From CAYYFX01 sp964571855 (GTDB taxonomy: Bacteria > ARS69): 64,000 bases of DNA. The position numbers and the translations under genes are program-made. The stretch is from contig CAZNDO010000001.1 of NCBI GenBank assembly GCA_964571855.1, forward strand, positions 682,001 through 746,000. The letters run 5' to 3'. Below the pieces are notes generated by a model. That model was not told the origin of the DNA, did not search any database, and saw only the letters and a program-made list of their open reading frames with translations. Positions 42,394 to 51,764 of the stretch are shown piece after piece (positions within the stretch are counted from its first letter, which is position 1; each line of letters begins with the position of its first letter).

Positions 42394-42870
42394 ATGTCGG
42401 TCAAGCGCATGGACAACGTCGGCATCGTCGTGGAAGACCTCGGTGCCGCCATCGAGTTCTTCACCGAACTGGGCCTCGCTCTCGAAGGTCGAATGCCCAT
42501 CGAAGGAGAATGGGCCGGTCGTGTCACCGGAGTGCGCGGCCAGCGCGTCGAGATCGCCATGCTGCGCACCCCCGACGGCCACAGCCGCATCGAGCTCTCG
42601 CGCTTCGACACCCCCGCCATCGCGTCGGATCACCGCGCGGCCCCCGTGAATTCGTTGGGATACCTGCGCGTCATGTTCACCGTCGAGGACATCGACGACA
42701 CCCTCGCGCGGCTCGGGAAGCTCGGCGCCACGGTGGTCGATGAAGTCGTCGATTACGAAGGCATCTACCGGCTCTGCTATATCCGGGGCCCCGAGGGCAT
42801 TCTCATCGGGCTCGCCCAACAGCTCGGGATGCAGGCCTCCCGGGAGAATCCCATGAAGCGTGGCCGGTGA
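42394..42870 (+). CDS. VOC-family (glyoxalase/bleomycin-resistance fold) protein
   Basis: The 158-residue product (AGGAGAC site) has two VOC half-modules: RMDNVGIVVEDLGAAIEFFT, ELGLALEGRMPIEG and LGYLRVMFTVEDIDDTLARL, with GPEGILIGLAQQL at the end. Metal-ligand-like positions are His/Asn in the first strand (DNVG) and Glu near IRGPEGI. Members act as dioxygenases, isomerases or antibiotic binders; substrate not inferable. Confidence 0.85.
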   Translation: MSVKRMDNVGIVVEDLGAAIEFFTELGLALEGRMPIEGEWAGRVTGVRGQRVEIAMLRTPDGHSRIELSRFDTPAIASDHRAAPVNSLGYLRVMFTVEDIDDTLARLGKLGATVVDEVVDYEGIYRLCYIRGPEGILIGLAQQLGMQASRENPMKRGR

Positions 42871-42940
42871 ACCCTGACATCCGTACCCACCCGGCAGTTC
42901 GGCCCGCCACGGGTCCGCTCTTCGCCGCCACGGAGGAGAC

Positions 42941-43408
42941 ATGCCCATGAACAAGGTGACACCGTTCCTCATGTTCAAAGACCAGCTCGAGGCGGCGATC
43001 GAGTTCTACACCGCGACCTTTCCGAACTCCGAGGTACGCAACGTCGCCCGCACGGGCAAGGACGGTCCCATCAGCTCCGCCGAGTTCGTCGTTGGCGGTC
43101 AGCTCTTCCTGGGCTACAACGGAGGTCCGTACTTCAGATTCTCCGAGGGCGTCTCGCTGTACGTGGACTGCGCGGATCAGGATGAAGTGGATGAGTACTG
43201 GGACAAGCTCGTGAGGGCGGGGGCGAAGCCGACGCAATGCGGCTGGATCAAGGACCCCTTCGGTCTTTCCTGGCAGATCGTCCCGAGACGGTTCACCGAG
43301 CTGATCCGGGACAAGGACCCCAGGAAGGTGAAGTCCGTGATGGAAGCCATGATGACGATGGTGAAGCTCGACGTGGCCGAACTCGAGAAAGCCCACGACG
43401 AGGCGTAG
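42941..43408 (+). CDS. PhnB-like VOC protein (3-demethylubiquinone methyltransferase-like domain)
   Basis: The 155-residue protein (ATG 42941 after GGAGGAGAC; Met three codons later also possible) reads KVTPFLMFKDQLEAAIEFYT, TFPNSEVRNVARTG, then GYNGGPYFRFSEGVSLYVDC and CGWIKDPFGLSWQIVPRRFT. This is the PhnB/YjdN-type VOC subfamily. Biochemical role unknown. It follows another VOC gene and may be co-transcribed. Confidence 0.87.
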   Translation: MPMNKVTPFLMFKDQLEAAIEFYTATFPNSEVRNVARTGKDGPISSAEFVVGGQLFLGYNGGPYFRFSEGVSLYVDCADQDEVDEYWDKLVRAGAKPTQCGWIKDPFGLSWQIVPRRFTELIRDKDPRKVKSVMEAMMTMVKLDVAELEKAHDEA

Positions 43409-43651
43409 TCCTGCCCGTGCAGCCCAAGCGAACCCGGTGCCCCGGGGAGACCTGCCGGTGAATCATGACGCGGTCTCGTCCGTGCCGCGGCCGTCGGCGC
43501 CGGGGCGACGTTCGTCATGGACGCGTGGAACGCCGCACTCAAGCGAGTGTCCGGCCGGATGACTGGCCCACTACGCCGCCGGGGTGCTGTTCACCGTCGT
43601 GTTCGTTCTCGCGGTCGCCTGCGCGCCTCGCTGCTCAGCGGGTTCGCGCGC

Positions 43652-45931
43652 TCATGACGCCCTTCCACCCGACGCCGCCAGCCCGCCGGCCGACGCCGCC
43701 TCCGACATCCCGTCGATGACCGCGTTGAACGTGGCGCTCGGCCGCATGGCCGCGGTGCAGCGCGTGGCGTCGGGGTGGTAGTAGCCGCCGATGTCCACCG
43801 GCCGCCCCTGCGCGGCCAGCAGCTCCGCGGTGATCTTCTCCGCGCCCGCCGCCAGCGCGCGCGCGACCGGGACGAACCGCTCCTTCAACGCGGCGTCCTC
43901 GTCCTGCGCGGCCAACGCCTGCGCCCACGCCGCGGCCAGGTGGAACGTGGAGCCGCGGTTGTCGATCTCGTTCACCTTGCGCGACGGATACCTCGCGTCC
44001 TCGAGGTAGCGCCCGATCGCCTGATCCAGCGTCCTGGCCAGGAGCGCCGCGCGCGCGTTGCCGGTCCGCGCCGCCACCAGCTCCAGCGACGGCACCAGCG
44101 CGCAGTACTCGCCGAGGGAGTCCCAGCGCAGGTGCCCCTCGCCGAGGAACTGCTGCACGTGCTTCGGCGCGGAGCCGCCGGCGCCGGTCTCGAACAGGCC
44201 GCCGCCCGCCAGCAGCGGGACGATGGAGAGCATGCGGGCGCTGGTCCCGAGCTCCAGGATCGGGAAGAGGTCGGTGAGGTAGTCGCGGAGCACGTTCCCG
44301 GTCACCGCGATCGTGTCCTCGCCGCGACGGATCCGCTCCAGGGAGAAGCGCATCGCGTCCACCGGCTTCATGACGTGGATGGCGAGGCCGCGGGTATCGT
44401 GGTCCTTCAGGTACGTCCGCACCTTGCGCAGGATCTGCGCGTCGTGCGCGCGCGCCTCGTCCAGCCAGAACACCGCCGGCGTCCCGGTGGCGCGCGCCCG
44501 CGTCACGGCCAGCTTGACCCAGTCGCGCACGGGCTCATCCTTGGCCTGGCACATGCGGAAGATGTCGCCGCGCTCGACCGGCTGCTCGAGCAGCACCTTC
44601 CCGCCGGCGTCCACCACGCGGATCCTCCCCGCGCCCGCCGCGGTGAAGGTCTTGTCGTGGGATCCGTACTCCTCGGCCTTCCGAGCCATCAGGCCGACGT
44701 TCGCCACGTTGCCCATGGCGGAAGGATCGAACTGCCCGTGCTTCTGGCAATCCTCGATCATGACCTGGTACATCGTGGCGTAGCAGCGGTCCGGGATCAT
44801 CGCGAGCGTGTCCTGCAGCGCATCATCCTTGTTCCACATCCTGCCGCCATCGCGGATGACGACGGGCATCGACGCATCCACGATCACGTCGTTCGGCACA
44901 TGCAGGTTCGTGGTGCCCTTGCGCGAATCCACCATGGCCAGGGCGGGACCCTTCGCGTAGCAGGCGGCGATGTCCGCATGGATCGCGGCCTTCCGGTCCG
45001 CCGGCAGCCGGTCCACCTTCTCGAGCACGTCGGCGAGACCGTTGTTCGGATCGGCCCCGACCTCCGCGAGCGCGTCGGCGTGCTTCGTCAGGGCGTCGGC
45101 GAAGTAGACCGAGACGCAGTGGCCGAACATGATCGGGTCGGAGACCTTCATCATGGTGCACTTCAGGTGCAACGAGAGCAGCGCGCCCGTCTTCTTCGCC
45201 TCGGCGATCTGCTCTGCGTAGAAGGCGCGCAGTGCGGCCACGTTCATCACCGCGCAGTCGATGACCTCGCCCGCGAGTAGCGGGAGCTTGTCCTTCAGGA
45301 CGGTGGCGGCGCCGCCGGCGTCCACGTACTCGATGCGCGCGCTGGTGGCGGCGGGGACGGTGACGGACGTCTCGGTGCCGTAGAAGTCCTTCTCGTGCAT
45401 GTGCGCGACGCGCGTGATGGATCCGGAGGCCGGCCACGGCTTCATCATGCGGTGCGGGTGCTTCTTCGCGAACGCCTTCACGGACGCGGACGGCCGGCGG
45501 TCCGAGTTCCCCTCGCGCAGCACCGGATTGACGGCGGAGCCCAGGACCGCGGCATAGCGCGCCCGGATGGCGCGGTCCTCATCGGTGCGCGGATCCTCCG
45601 GGTAGACCGGCACGTCGAAGCCCTGGCTTCGAAGCTCCGCGATGGCGGCCACGAGCTGCGGCACAGAGGCGGAGATGTTCGGCAGCTTGATGATGTTCGC
45701 GTCCGGGGTCTGGGCCAGCGCGCCCAGGCGGCTCAGCTCGTCGGGGACCTTCTGGTCCGGGCGCAGCCGCTCGGGGAAGTTGGCCAGGATGCGCCCCGCG
45801 AGCGAGATGTCCGCCGTCTCGACATCGACGCCGGTGCCTTCCAGGAAGGCGCGGACGATGGGCAGCAGGCAGTGGCTGGCAAGAGCGGGGGCCTCGTCGA
45901 CATGCGTCCACGTGATCTTCGCGGTTGACAC
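43652..45931 (-). CDS. icd: Monomeric NADP-dependent isocitrate dehydrogenase
   Basis: At 759 residues it matches the monomeric IDH-II class, which converts isocitrate to 2-oxoglutarate with NADP in the TCA cycle. Motifs: KLPNISASVPQLVAAIAELR, NPVLREGNSDRRPSASVKAF (substrate loop), HEKDFYGTETSV, LSLHLKCTMMKVSDPIMFGH, LATMYQVMIEDCQKHGQFDP-type segment, WLDEARAHDAQILRKV, STFHLAAAWAQAL. GTG 45931 with AAGGTGAAG upstream is the start. The C-terminal tail is Ala/Gly-rich. Confidence 0.95.
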   Translation of the reverse strand: MSTAKITWTHVDEAPALASHCLLPIVRAFLEGTGVDVETADISLAGRILANFPERLRPDQKVPDELSRLGALAQTPDANIIKLPNISASVPQLVAAIAELRSQGFDVPVYPEDPRTDEDRAIRARYAAVLGSAVNPVLREGNSDRRPSASVKAFAKKHPHRMMKPWPASGSITRVAHMHEKDFYGTETSVTVPAATSARIEYVDAGGAATVLKDKLPLLAGEVIDCAVMNVAALRAFYAEQIAEAKKTGALLSLHLKCTMMKVSDPIMFGHCVSVYFADALTKHADALAEVGADPNNGLADVLEKVDRLPADRKAAIHADIAACYAKGPALAMVDSRKGTTNLHVPNDVIVDASMPVVIRDGGRMWNKDDALQDTLAMIPDRCYATMYQVMIEDCQKHGQFDPSAMGNVANVGLMARKAEEYGSHDKTFTAAGAGRIRVVDAGGKVLLEQPVERGDIFRMCQAKDEPVRDWVKLAVTRARATGTPAVFWLDEARAHDAQILRKVRTYLKDHDTRGLAIHVMKPVDAMRFSLERIRRGEDTIAVTGNVLRDYLTDLFPILELGTSARMLSIVPLLAGGGLFETGAGGSAPKHVQQFLGEGHLRWDSLGEYCALVPSLELVAARTGNARAALLARTLDQAIGRYLEDARYPSRKVNEIDNRGSTFHLAAAWAQALAAQDEDAALKERFVPVARALAAGAEKITAELLAAQGRPVDIGGYYHPDATRCTAAMRPSATFNAVIDGMSEAASAGGLAASGGRAS

Positions 45932-46048
45932 GACGCTTCACCTTGGGTGGGGTGTATCTCGGGCTCGGCCTACCACGCCTGAGCAGATTCCTGACCCAGA
46001 AGGTTACTCCGTCCCGGCCAGATTTCCAGGGCTCGGGTGGGGAGGACA

Positions 46049-47505
46049 TCAAACCACGTTCCTCAGGATCGCGAGCAGGTACTCCCAGTACTTCTCCACG
46101 GACGCGATCTCCACGTACTCCTCGGGCGTGTGCGCCCCCTTGATGGTGGGCCCGAGCGAGACCATGTCCATGCCCTGGACCTTCTCGCCGATGAGCCCGC
46201 ACTCCAGGCCCGCGTGGATGGCCTCGACCTTCGGCTCGCGGTTGTAGAGGTCGGCGTACGTGCGCCTGGCGACCGCGAGGATCGGCGAGTCGAGGTTCGG
46301 CTTCCAGCCGGGGTAGGGGTCACTGCCGGCCGCCTTGGCCCCGCCGAGCTCGAGGATCGTGCGCACCGTCGCCACCATGTCGTCCATGCCGGTGTCCACG
46401 AGGCTCCGCTGGCTCGTGGCCAGCACGATCGCGCGCGGCCGCTGCGTGAGCACGGCCACGTTCGTGGAGGTCTCCACGAGCCCGGGGACCGCGTCGCTCA
46501 TCCGCACGACGCCGTGCGGCAGCGCCGTGAGCGTGCGGAGCACGTTCCGCTGCAGCGCGCGCTTCCACACGCGCGCCGGCCTCCGCGCCACCGGCTCGAT
46601 CGTCACGTCGAGGTCGGGCTCGACGATGCCCAGCTCGTCGCGGAACGCGCGGCGCAGGTCCGCCGCAAGCGTCGTGGCCTCGTCCACCTTCGCCCTCGGC
46701 AGGCACACGACCGCGGCCGCCTCGGCCGGAATGGCGTTGCGCTTCGAGCCGCCCTCCATCCTCGCGACGCGCGCGCCGAGCGGCTCCAGGGCGCGCAGCA
46801 CGCGCGTGAGCACCTTGATCGCGTTGCCGCGCTGCGCGTGGATCTCGACCCCGGAGTGCCCGCCCCGGAGGCCGGTGACGCGCACCTCGATCGCCGCCGC
46901 GGATCTTGGCGACGCGTCGGTGGCCAGCACCCACGTGCCGATCGAGTCGGCGCCCCCGCGCAGCCCACCGTGAGCACGCCCTCGTCCTCGGAGTCGAGGT
47001 TCAGCAGCGTCCGGCTCCGGAGCAGCGAGGGGTCCAGCTCGCGCGCGCCCGAGAGACCGCGCTCCTCGTCGTAGGTGAACAGGAACTCGAGCGGCCCGTG
47101 CTCCAGCGAGGGGTCGGCCATGATGGCAAGGCTGGTGGCCACGGCAATGCCGTTGTCGGCCCCGAGCGTCGTGCCGTCGGCCTTGACGCGGTTCCCGTCG
47201 CGCACCAGCGTGATCGGGTCCTTGGCGAAGTCATGCACCTTGCCCGGGCGCTTGACGCACACCATGTCCAGGTGGCCCTGCAGGCAGACCGACGGCCGCC
47301 CCTCGCGGCCCGGCGAGGCGGGCTTGCGCACGACGACGTTGCCCCCCTTGTCCTGCTGGTGCGGGAGGCGCAGCCCCTTCGCGACCCGGATCACGAAGGC
47401 CTGGGCGGCCGCTTCGTTGCCGGATTCGCGGGGGATGCGGGAGAGTTGCGCGAAGTAGTCCCAGAGGCTGGCGGGAGCGAGCCCCTCGATGGCGCTGGAG
47501 GTCAT
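46049..47505 (-). pseudogene. pepD: Aminoacyl-histidine dipeptidase (PepD-like, M20), single frameshift
   Basis: The N-terminal part (47505 to ~46960) has MTSSAIEGLAPASLWDYFAQ, LQGHLDMVC (metal His/Asp), GADNGIAVATSLAI and YDEERGLSGA (catalytic Glu). The frame then changes within GCGGGGGCGCC (46951-46960, plus-strand CGCCCCCGCG); one missing G or C explains it. The other frame continues LATDASPRSAAAIEVRVTGL, RGGHSGVEIH and EAIHAGLECGLIGEKVQGMD to the end. All else is intact, so this is a very recent lesion or a homopolymer sequencing error. PepD cleaves carnosine-like dipeptides. Confidence 0.88.
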
Positions 47506-47740
47506 GAATCGGCTCCGGGTCTTCGGGAACGAACGGGAGGTCCGCGGATTGAACGCCGGCGGACAGCGCGAACATGGTAGTCGATGGAGGGCGGGTGCAG
47601 GGAGTTTCCGACGCGCCCGGAGGCGGCGTGGCGGGTCGGGCCCCGCGGTGTCATGATGCAGGTCATCTTGCGGCCGTCACCATTCCGTCGTCGGAGCCGG
47701 ACGGCGAGCGGCTCGTCGCGTATCCCGAACGGATGACCCC

Positions 47741-48298
47741 ATGGGACTCCTGACCTTCAGCATCAACGTGACCCTCGACGGCTGCGTCGACCACCGGGAA
47801 GGAATCGCCGACGACGAGACCCACGCCTTCTTCACGCGCCTCATGGACGAGTGCGGGGCGATGCTGTGGGGCCGTGTCACCTACGAGATGATGGAGAGCT
47901 ACTGGCCGGCGGTCGCCCGCGGCGACGCGGAGGCGCCGCCGGCGATGCGGGAGTGGGCGGTCAAGCTGGAGGCCAAGCCGAAGTACGTGGTCTCCTCGAC
48001 GCGACGGGACTTTCCGTGGACGAACAGCCACCACATCGGCGACGACCTGCACGCGGGCGTGCGGAAGCTCAAGGACGCGACCCCGGATGGCGTGCTTCTC
48101 GGCAGCGGGAAGCTCGCGGCCGAGCTGGAGCGGCTGGATCTGATCGACGAGTACAGGTTGCTCGTCCACCCCAGGATCGCCGGCCACGGCCCGACGCTGT
48201 ACGGAACCGGGCTGCCCGGCACGCGACGGCTCGAGTTGATCTCGGCAAAGCCGCTCCGCAACGGCGCGGTCGCCACGCACTACCGGCGGGCGCGCTGA
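47741..48298 (+). CDS. Dihydrofolate-reductase-fold (RibD C-terminal-like) protein
   Basis: The 185-residue product has FSINVTLDGCVDHREGI, LWGRVTYEMMESYWPAVARG, KYVVSSTRRDFPWTNSHHIG, GVLLGSGKLAAELERLDLID and LLVHPRIAGHGPTLY, the pattern of RibD_C/YwjB-type NADPH reductases. Real folate or pyrimidine reduction is unproven. It is a common stand-alone gene in soil bacteria. Confidence 0.85.
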   Translation: MGLLTFSINVTLDGCVDHREGIADDETHAFFTRLMDECGAMLWGRVTYEMMESYWPAVARGDAEAPPAMREWAVKLEAKPKYVVSSTRRDFPWTNSHHIGDDLHAGVRKLKDATPDGVLLGSGKLAAELERLDLIDEYRLLVHPRIAGHGPTLYGTGLPGTRRLELISAKPLRNGAVATHYRRAR

Positions 48299-48347
48299 CC
48301 CGGAGACGGGTCATGTCGCCCGAGGACGTCACCTACAGGAGGCGCCC

Positions 48348-49088
48348 GTGCTGCTTGCAGCCACTGTGCTGATCCTGTCCGCCGCGGATCCGACTGCGGG
48401 CGTGGCATTCGAGCCGTACGCGGAACCGGCGGTCGTGCCGGATCGCATCCTGCAGGACGTGCACTCACTCCTGGGGTCCGCCTCCATGAGCGGGATCCGG
48501 ATCACCCGCGGGATGGTCACCGATGACACGCCGCTTGCCGACGACCCATCGGTAGACAGCGTGTGGGTGGCCACGGTGGACTCGTTGCGCATCTCCGTCC
48601 CCGGGGGGCCGGGCGAGTTGTCGGGGTACGTGTCGCTCTCGCTGGCTCTGACCGCCGAGGGCTTCCTCATCGTCGTCGTGTCGCACCCGGTGGCCGTCGG
48701 TGGGTGGGACGACTCGACTTGCGGCAGGCGGCTCCGATCCGCCACCGACGCGGTGGGCTCGGGCCACTGGACGGTCTCGTCACTTCGCCAGCCGCTTCGG
48801 CGCACGATTCCCGAAGTGCTCGAGCTGTACTGGAAGTGGTTCGGCGGCCGCGTTCCGAGCGCACGCGTGGCGATCCGGCCCAGGCTGGTCGCGCGGTTCG
48901 GCACGGGACTCCCAACGCAACTCCAACCGGAGCCCGAGTGGATCGTTCACGCCGTGGAACCGTGCGTGCGAGCCGTTCTCCTTGCCCTTCCCGACAGAGC
49001 CGAGTCGCCGGAGCGGTTCGAGGGCCGGTTCCTGGATCCCACGATGTTCCCCGGTCCCATCCGCCCGGAGGATACGCGGCCAAGGTAG
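48348..49088 (+). CDS. Hypothetical protein with possible signal peptide
   Basis: GTG 48348 follows a strong AGGAGG. The N-terminus MLLAATVLILSAADPTAG is short and hydrophobic, possibly a signal. The 246-residue product contains SVWVATVDSLRISVPGGPGE, GYVSLSLALTAEGFLIVVVS and EPEWIVHAVEPCVRAVLLAL; no known motif. It is followed within 10 bp by half of an integron attC, so it may once have been a gene cassette. Confidence 0.65.
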   Translation: MLLAATVLILSAADPTAGVAFEPYAEPAVVPDRILQDVHSLLGSASMSGIRITRGMVTDDTPLADDPSVDSVWVATVDSLRISVPGGPGELSGYVSLSLALTAEGFLIVVVSHPVAVGGWDDSTCGRRLRSATDAVGSGHWTVSSLRQPLRRTIPEVLELYWKWFGGRVPSARVAIRPRLVARFGTGLPTQLQPEPEWIVHAVEPCVRAVLLALPDRAESPERFEGRFLDPTMFPGPIRPEDTRPR

Positions 49089-49094
49089 CCAGCC

Positions 49095-49129
49095 GGCGCT
49101 TGCAACGTACGAGCGCCGGGGAGCATGAT
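49095..49129 (+). repeat. attC: Orphan left half of a long-type attC
   Basis: GGCGCTTGCAACGTACGAGC continuing CGCCGGGGAGCATGAT matches the left arm and adjacent interior of the array attC sites (GGCGCTTGCAGCGGACGAGC...) with few changes, 9.4 kb past the array end. No right arm or core follows. Confidence 0.7.
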
Positions 49130-49178
49130 CGGATCATCGCCCCCGGACGAACGACCAGGCCCGAGGGAGGGTCAGACA

Positions 49179-49751
49179 ATGAGACGCATCTGGGCATCGG
49201 CCACACTGGCCGTCCTGGCGGTCGGACCCGCGGCCGTTGGAGCCCAGGAGTACGAGTACGGCTGGAGTCTCAGCCGGAGCGCGACGACTCCGGACGCGAA
49301 CGTCGGCCCGCCGACGGCGGCGGGTGAACTGTTCGAGGTGCATCTTTGGTTGACCTGCTCATTGGATCCACCGAACTGGATCACCGGCGTCAGCGCGGCC
49401 GAGCTTGAGGTACAGACGACCTTCGTGAACCACGGACTCGCACTGCAGCCCGGGGTACTGAACGCAGGGGATCAGGACAGTCTTCTGCTCGCCATGTCGT
49501 GCCGGCACGCGCCGTCGCTCCTGGGAACGTGGACCATGGAGGACACGACGGGGCTTGGCGGGCAGGTATGCCCGGCGGGAGTACCGCTGACCGTCGAGTG
49601 CGGAACGGGAGGTGCGCCGCCGAGGGTCTACCCCTCGGCAGTCGTGGGATTCGGCAGTGACGGCAATCCGCCGTGCACCGTCGGCACCTGCGCCGGGCCG
49701 ACAGCCGTGGAGCGCACGAGCTGGGCGCGGACCAGGGTGCGCTATCGGTAG
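49179..49751 (+). CDS. Secreted protein, paralogue of 56432-57019, with SW...YR C-terminus
   Basis: ATG 49179 opens MRRIWASATLAVLAVGPAAV followed by GAQ, a signal peptide. The 190-residue product has a beta-rich body with GTWTMEDTTGLGGQVCPAGV, paired Cys (CGTGG; CTVGTC) and the ending TSWARTRVRYR. The protein at 56432-57019 aligns collinearly (VVRDTAGSGGQLCF; ADCETLTLDSNSWGEIRSQYR at its end). The shared C-terminus may be a sorting or anchoring element. Function unknown. Confidence 0.75.
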   Translation: MRRIWASATLAVLAVGPAAVGAQEYEYGWSLSRSATTPDANVGPPTAAGELFEVHLWLTCSLDPPNWITGVSAAELEVQTTFVNHGLALQPGVLNAGDQDSLLLAMSCRHAPSLLGTWTMEDTTGLGGQVCPAGVPLTVECGTGGAPPRVYPSAVVGFGSDGNPPCTVGTCAGPTAVERTSWARTRVRYR

Positions 49752-49896
49752 CCGAGGATCGGCGCCGGCCTCCTGGCCTTCGTGCTCTGCATCCGGGCGA
49801 TCAGCGTTCCGTATCCCGGGCCGCGAGATCACGAGGTCGCCTGACGGAGCGCCGCGGCACCGCGGGACGCCGAGCCGACAAGGACAGGAGTCCGAG

Positions 49897-50439
49897 ATGC
49901 GAACTGCAAACGATCCCCGCCCGGCAGGCCGCGCGAGGCGCGGTGGCGCCAAGGGGGTCATGGCGCTGGCGCTTCCCGTTCTTCTGGCGCTTCCGGGCGT
50001 GCCGAGCGCGGGCAGCGCGGAAGAGGCGGCGCCGGCCTGGAGGAGGCACGTCCTCTCGGCCGGGTTCGGCTCGACCGTGGGGGGGCTTGGCGCCAGGTAC
50101 ACCTGTCGTCTGCACGAGAGCGGCCTGGCGGCCTCCGCGGGAGCGGGCCTGTTCGGCTACAGCCTCGCGCTCGGGCTCCCGGTCCACCGGGACCGATCCA
50201 GGCCGACCAGGGAATTGGTCGTGTACGGCAGCCTAATGCAGTGGCAGTTCCCGGGCGACCTGAACCTCAGCTACTTCGACATCGACGAGGGATCGCACCT
50301 CTGGGTCCTCGGTCTCGGCCCGCGCGTGTGGCCGGATCAGGCCGGACGCACGTACGCCGCCGCTGCCGGGGAGTTGCTGCTGTCCACCGATCGTCGCGGG
50401 CGGCCGGGCTTCTCGTTGGAACTCGGGTACGGCTTCTAG
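49897..50439 (+). CDS. Putative small outer-membrane beta-barrel protein
   Basis: ATG 49897 (AGGACAGGAG site) gives 180 residues with a twin-Arg-like basic start then ALALPVLLALPGVPSAGSAE as signal. The body has alternating amphipathic strands (HVLSAGFGSTVGGLGARYTC; SGLAASAGAGLFGYSLALGL; FSLELGYGF). The final aromatic F with alternating pattern is the usual outer-membrane barrel signal. At about 145 mature residues an 8-stranded barrel would fit. Role unknown. Confidence 0.6.
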   Translation: MRTANDPRPAGRARRGGAKGVMALALPVLLALPGVPSAGSAEEAAPAWRRHVLSAGFGSTVGGLGARYTCRLHESGLAASAGAGLFGYSLALGLPVHRDRSRPTRELVVYGSLMQWQFPGDLNLSYFDIDEGSHLWVLGLGPRVWPDQAGRTYAAAAGELLLSTDRRGRPGFSLELGYGF

Positions 50440-50563
50440 ACGAGACGCGGGTCGTCACCGGGCTCCCCCTTCCCGCGGCGGGGCGTTGTAGGATGCCGCC
50501 CGTGCCGGGTTCCTGACCGTCGCGCAGATCCCCCAACATGTGTTCCGCCGGAGACGACCCCCA

Positions 50564-51121
50564 ATGGGACGCATTCCCGTAGAGTTCCCCGCACTGGCGC
50601 GCCACTATCCGTACCGCCTCGAGAAGAAGGGACAGTTCGGCGGCAAGCTCGCGCACCCCGATCTGCGCCTGTTGATGGACCGCAACCCGGGCACGCCGTG
50701 CTGCGTGCAGGTCAGCCACTGCCTGAACATGGCGGGCTTCCCGGTTCCGGAAATCTACCCGGGAAACCGGAGACTCAACGACGGCCAGAAGATCAACGGG
50801 ACCAAGTACTACTACGTTCTCGCGGTGGACGAGATGGAGGTGTACCTCACGCACGCGTACGGACCGGGGGATCTCGTGCGGAGCAGCGACACCAAGGGGC
50901 TCCGGCGCACCGCCGCCCAGGTGCGGTCCGCCATCAGCGGCCGCAAGGGCATCCTGGTGATGCGGGAGGGTGTGGCCGGCGTGCACACGGAGCTGTGGGA
51001 CGGGGGCGCGTTCCTGCAGAAGGACATGGCGGTGGACCATCTGCTGACCCTGCCCCGAGTCCTGTTCTGGGACTGCACGACGGGGCCGGCCAAGTGGCTG
51101 TCCGACTACATGGGGTACTGA
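50564..51121 (+). CDS. Tae4-like peptidoglycan amidase (NlpC/P60-type, T6SS effector family)
   Basis: The 185-residue product has catalytic Cys in NPGTPCCVQVSHCLNMAGFP, then NGTKYYYVLAVDEMEVYLTH, GRKGILVMREGVAGVHTELW (catalytic His) and DGGAFLQKDMAVDHLLTLPR, FWDC. Tae4 enzymes cut the D-Glu-mDAP bond in crosspeptides and are type VI effectors. No immunity gene (Tai4) or T6SS gene is in the window. There is no signal peptide. It could be a T6SS cargo encoded elsewhere or a domesticated toxin. Confidence 0.8.
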   Translation: MGRIPVEFPALARHYPYRLEKKGQFGGKLAHPDLRLLMDRNPGTPCCVQVSHCLNMAGFPVPEIYPGNRRLNDGQKINGTKYYYVLAVDEMEVYLTHAYGPGDLVRSSDTKGLRRTAAQVRSAISGRKGILVMREGVAGVHTELWDGGAFLQKDMAVDHLLTLPRVLFWDCTTGPAKWLSDYMGY

Positions 51122-51155
51122 GCACTTCGGACGAACGGTCGAGGGAGCGAGGGGA

Positions 51156-51758
51156 ATGTACGACGAGACGTTCTGGAACAACCGCTACGCCGGCGAGGAC
51201 TACGTGTACGGCACGGAGCCGAACGCGTTCCTCGCGGAGCACTTTGCGTCCCTGCGCGGGCCCGTGCTGTCCCTCTCGGAGGGCGAGGGACGCAACGCCG
51301 TCTTCCTGGCGTCCCACGGGCTGGAAGTCGTCGGCGTCGACATCTCGTCGACCGCGCTGCAGAAGGCCGGGAAGCTGGCCGAGGCGCGCGGCGTCACCAT
51401 CACCACCGTGGTCTGCGACCTCGAGATGTTCTGCCCGGAGGAGGAGCACTACGGCACGGTGATCTCGATCTGGGCGCACCTTCCGGGCAGGGTCCGCAGC
51501 CGCCTATATCCGCTCATCGAAAGAGCGCTGCGTCCGGGCGGGACCATCCTCCTGGAGGCGTACTCGGAGGCGCAGCTCTCCCGGGACACCGGCGGCCCCA
51601 AGGACCCGGACATGCTGATGACGGCGGACAAGGTCCGCCGCGAGTTCCCGCACTGCGAGCCCGTGCTGCTGCGCGAGATCGAGCGGACGGTGTCCGAGGG
51701 AGGCGGCCACACCGGCCCGGGGTCCGTCGTGCAGTTCCTCGGACGGAAGCGAGCCTAG
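51156..51758 (+). CDS. SAM-dependent methyltransferase, TehB-like
   Basis: The 200-residue class I methyltransferase has WNNRYAGEDYVYGTEPNAFL, motif I VLSLSEGEGRNAVFLASHGL, VVGVDISSTALQKAGKLA (motif II acidic Asp), and IWAHLPGRVRSRLYPLIERA. It matches TehB/tellurite- or thiopurine-type enzymes that methylate small inorganic or thiol substrates. Motif I has Ser-Glu-Gly-Glu-Gly, typical of this subgroup. It lies 7 bp before the DUF4256 gene. Confidence 0.88.
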   Translation: MYDETFWNNRYAGEDYVYGTEPNAFLAEHFASLRGPVLSLSEGEGRNAVFLASHGLEVVGVDISSTALQKAGKLAEARGVTITTVVCDLEMFCPEEEHYGTVISIWAHLPGRVRSRLYPLIERALRPGGTILLEAYSEAQLSRDTGGPKDPDMLMTADKVRREFPHCEPVLLREIERTVSEGGGHTGPGSVVQFLGRKRA

Positions 51759-51764
51759 GCACCC

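Noticed and set aside
43409..43651. Short frames between the PhnB-like gene and isocitrate dehydrogenase
   Set aside because: No ribosome site or recognisable product; a hydrophobic stretch there overlaps the end of the dehydrogenase gene on the other strand.
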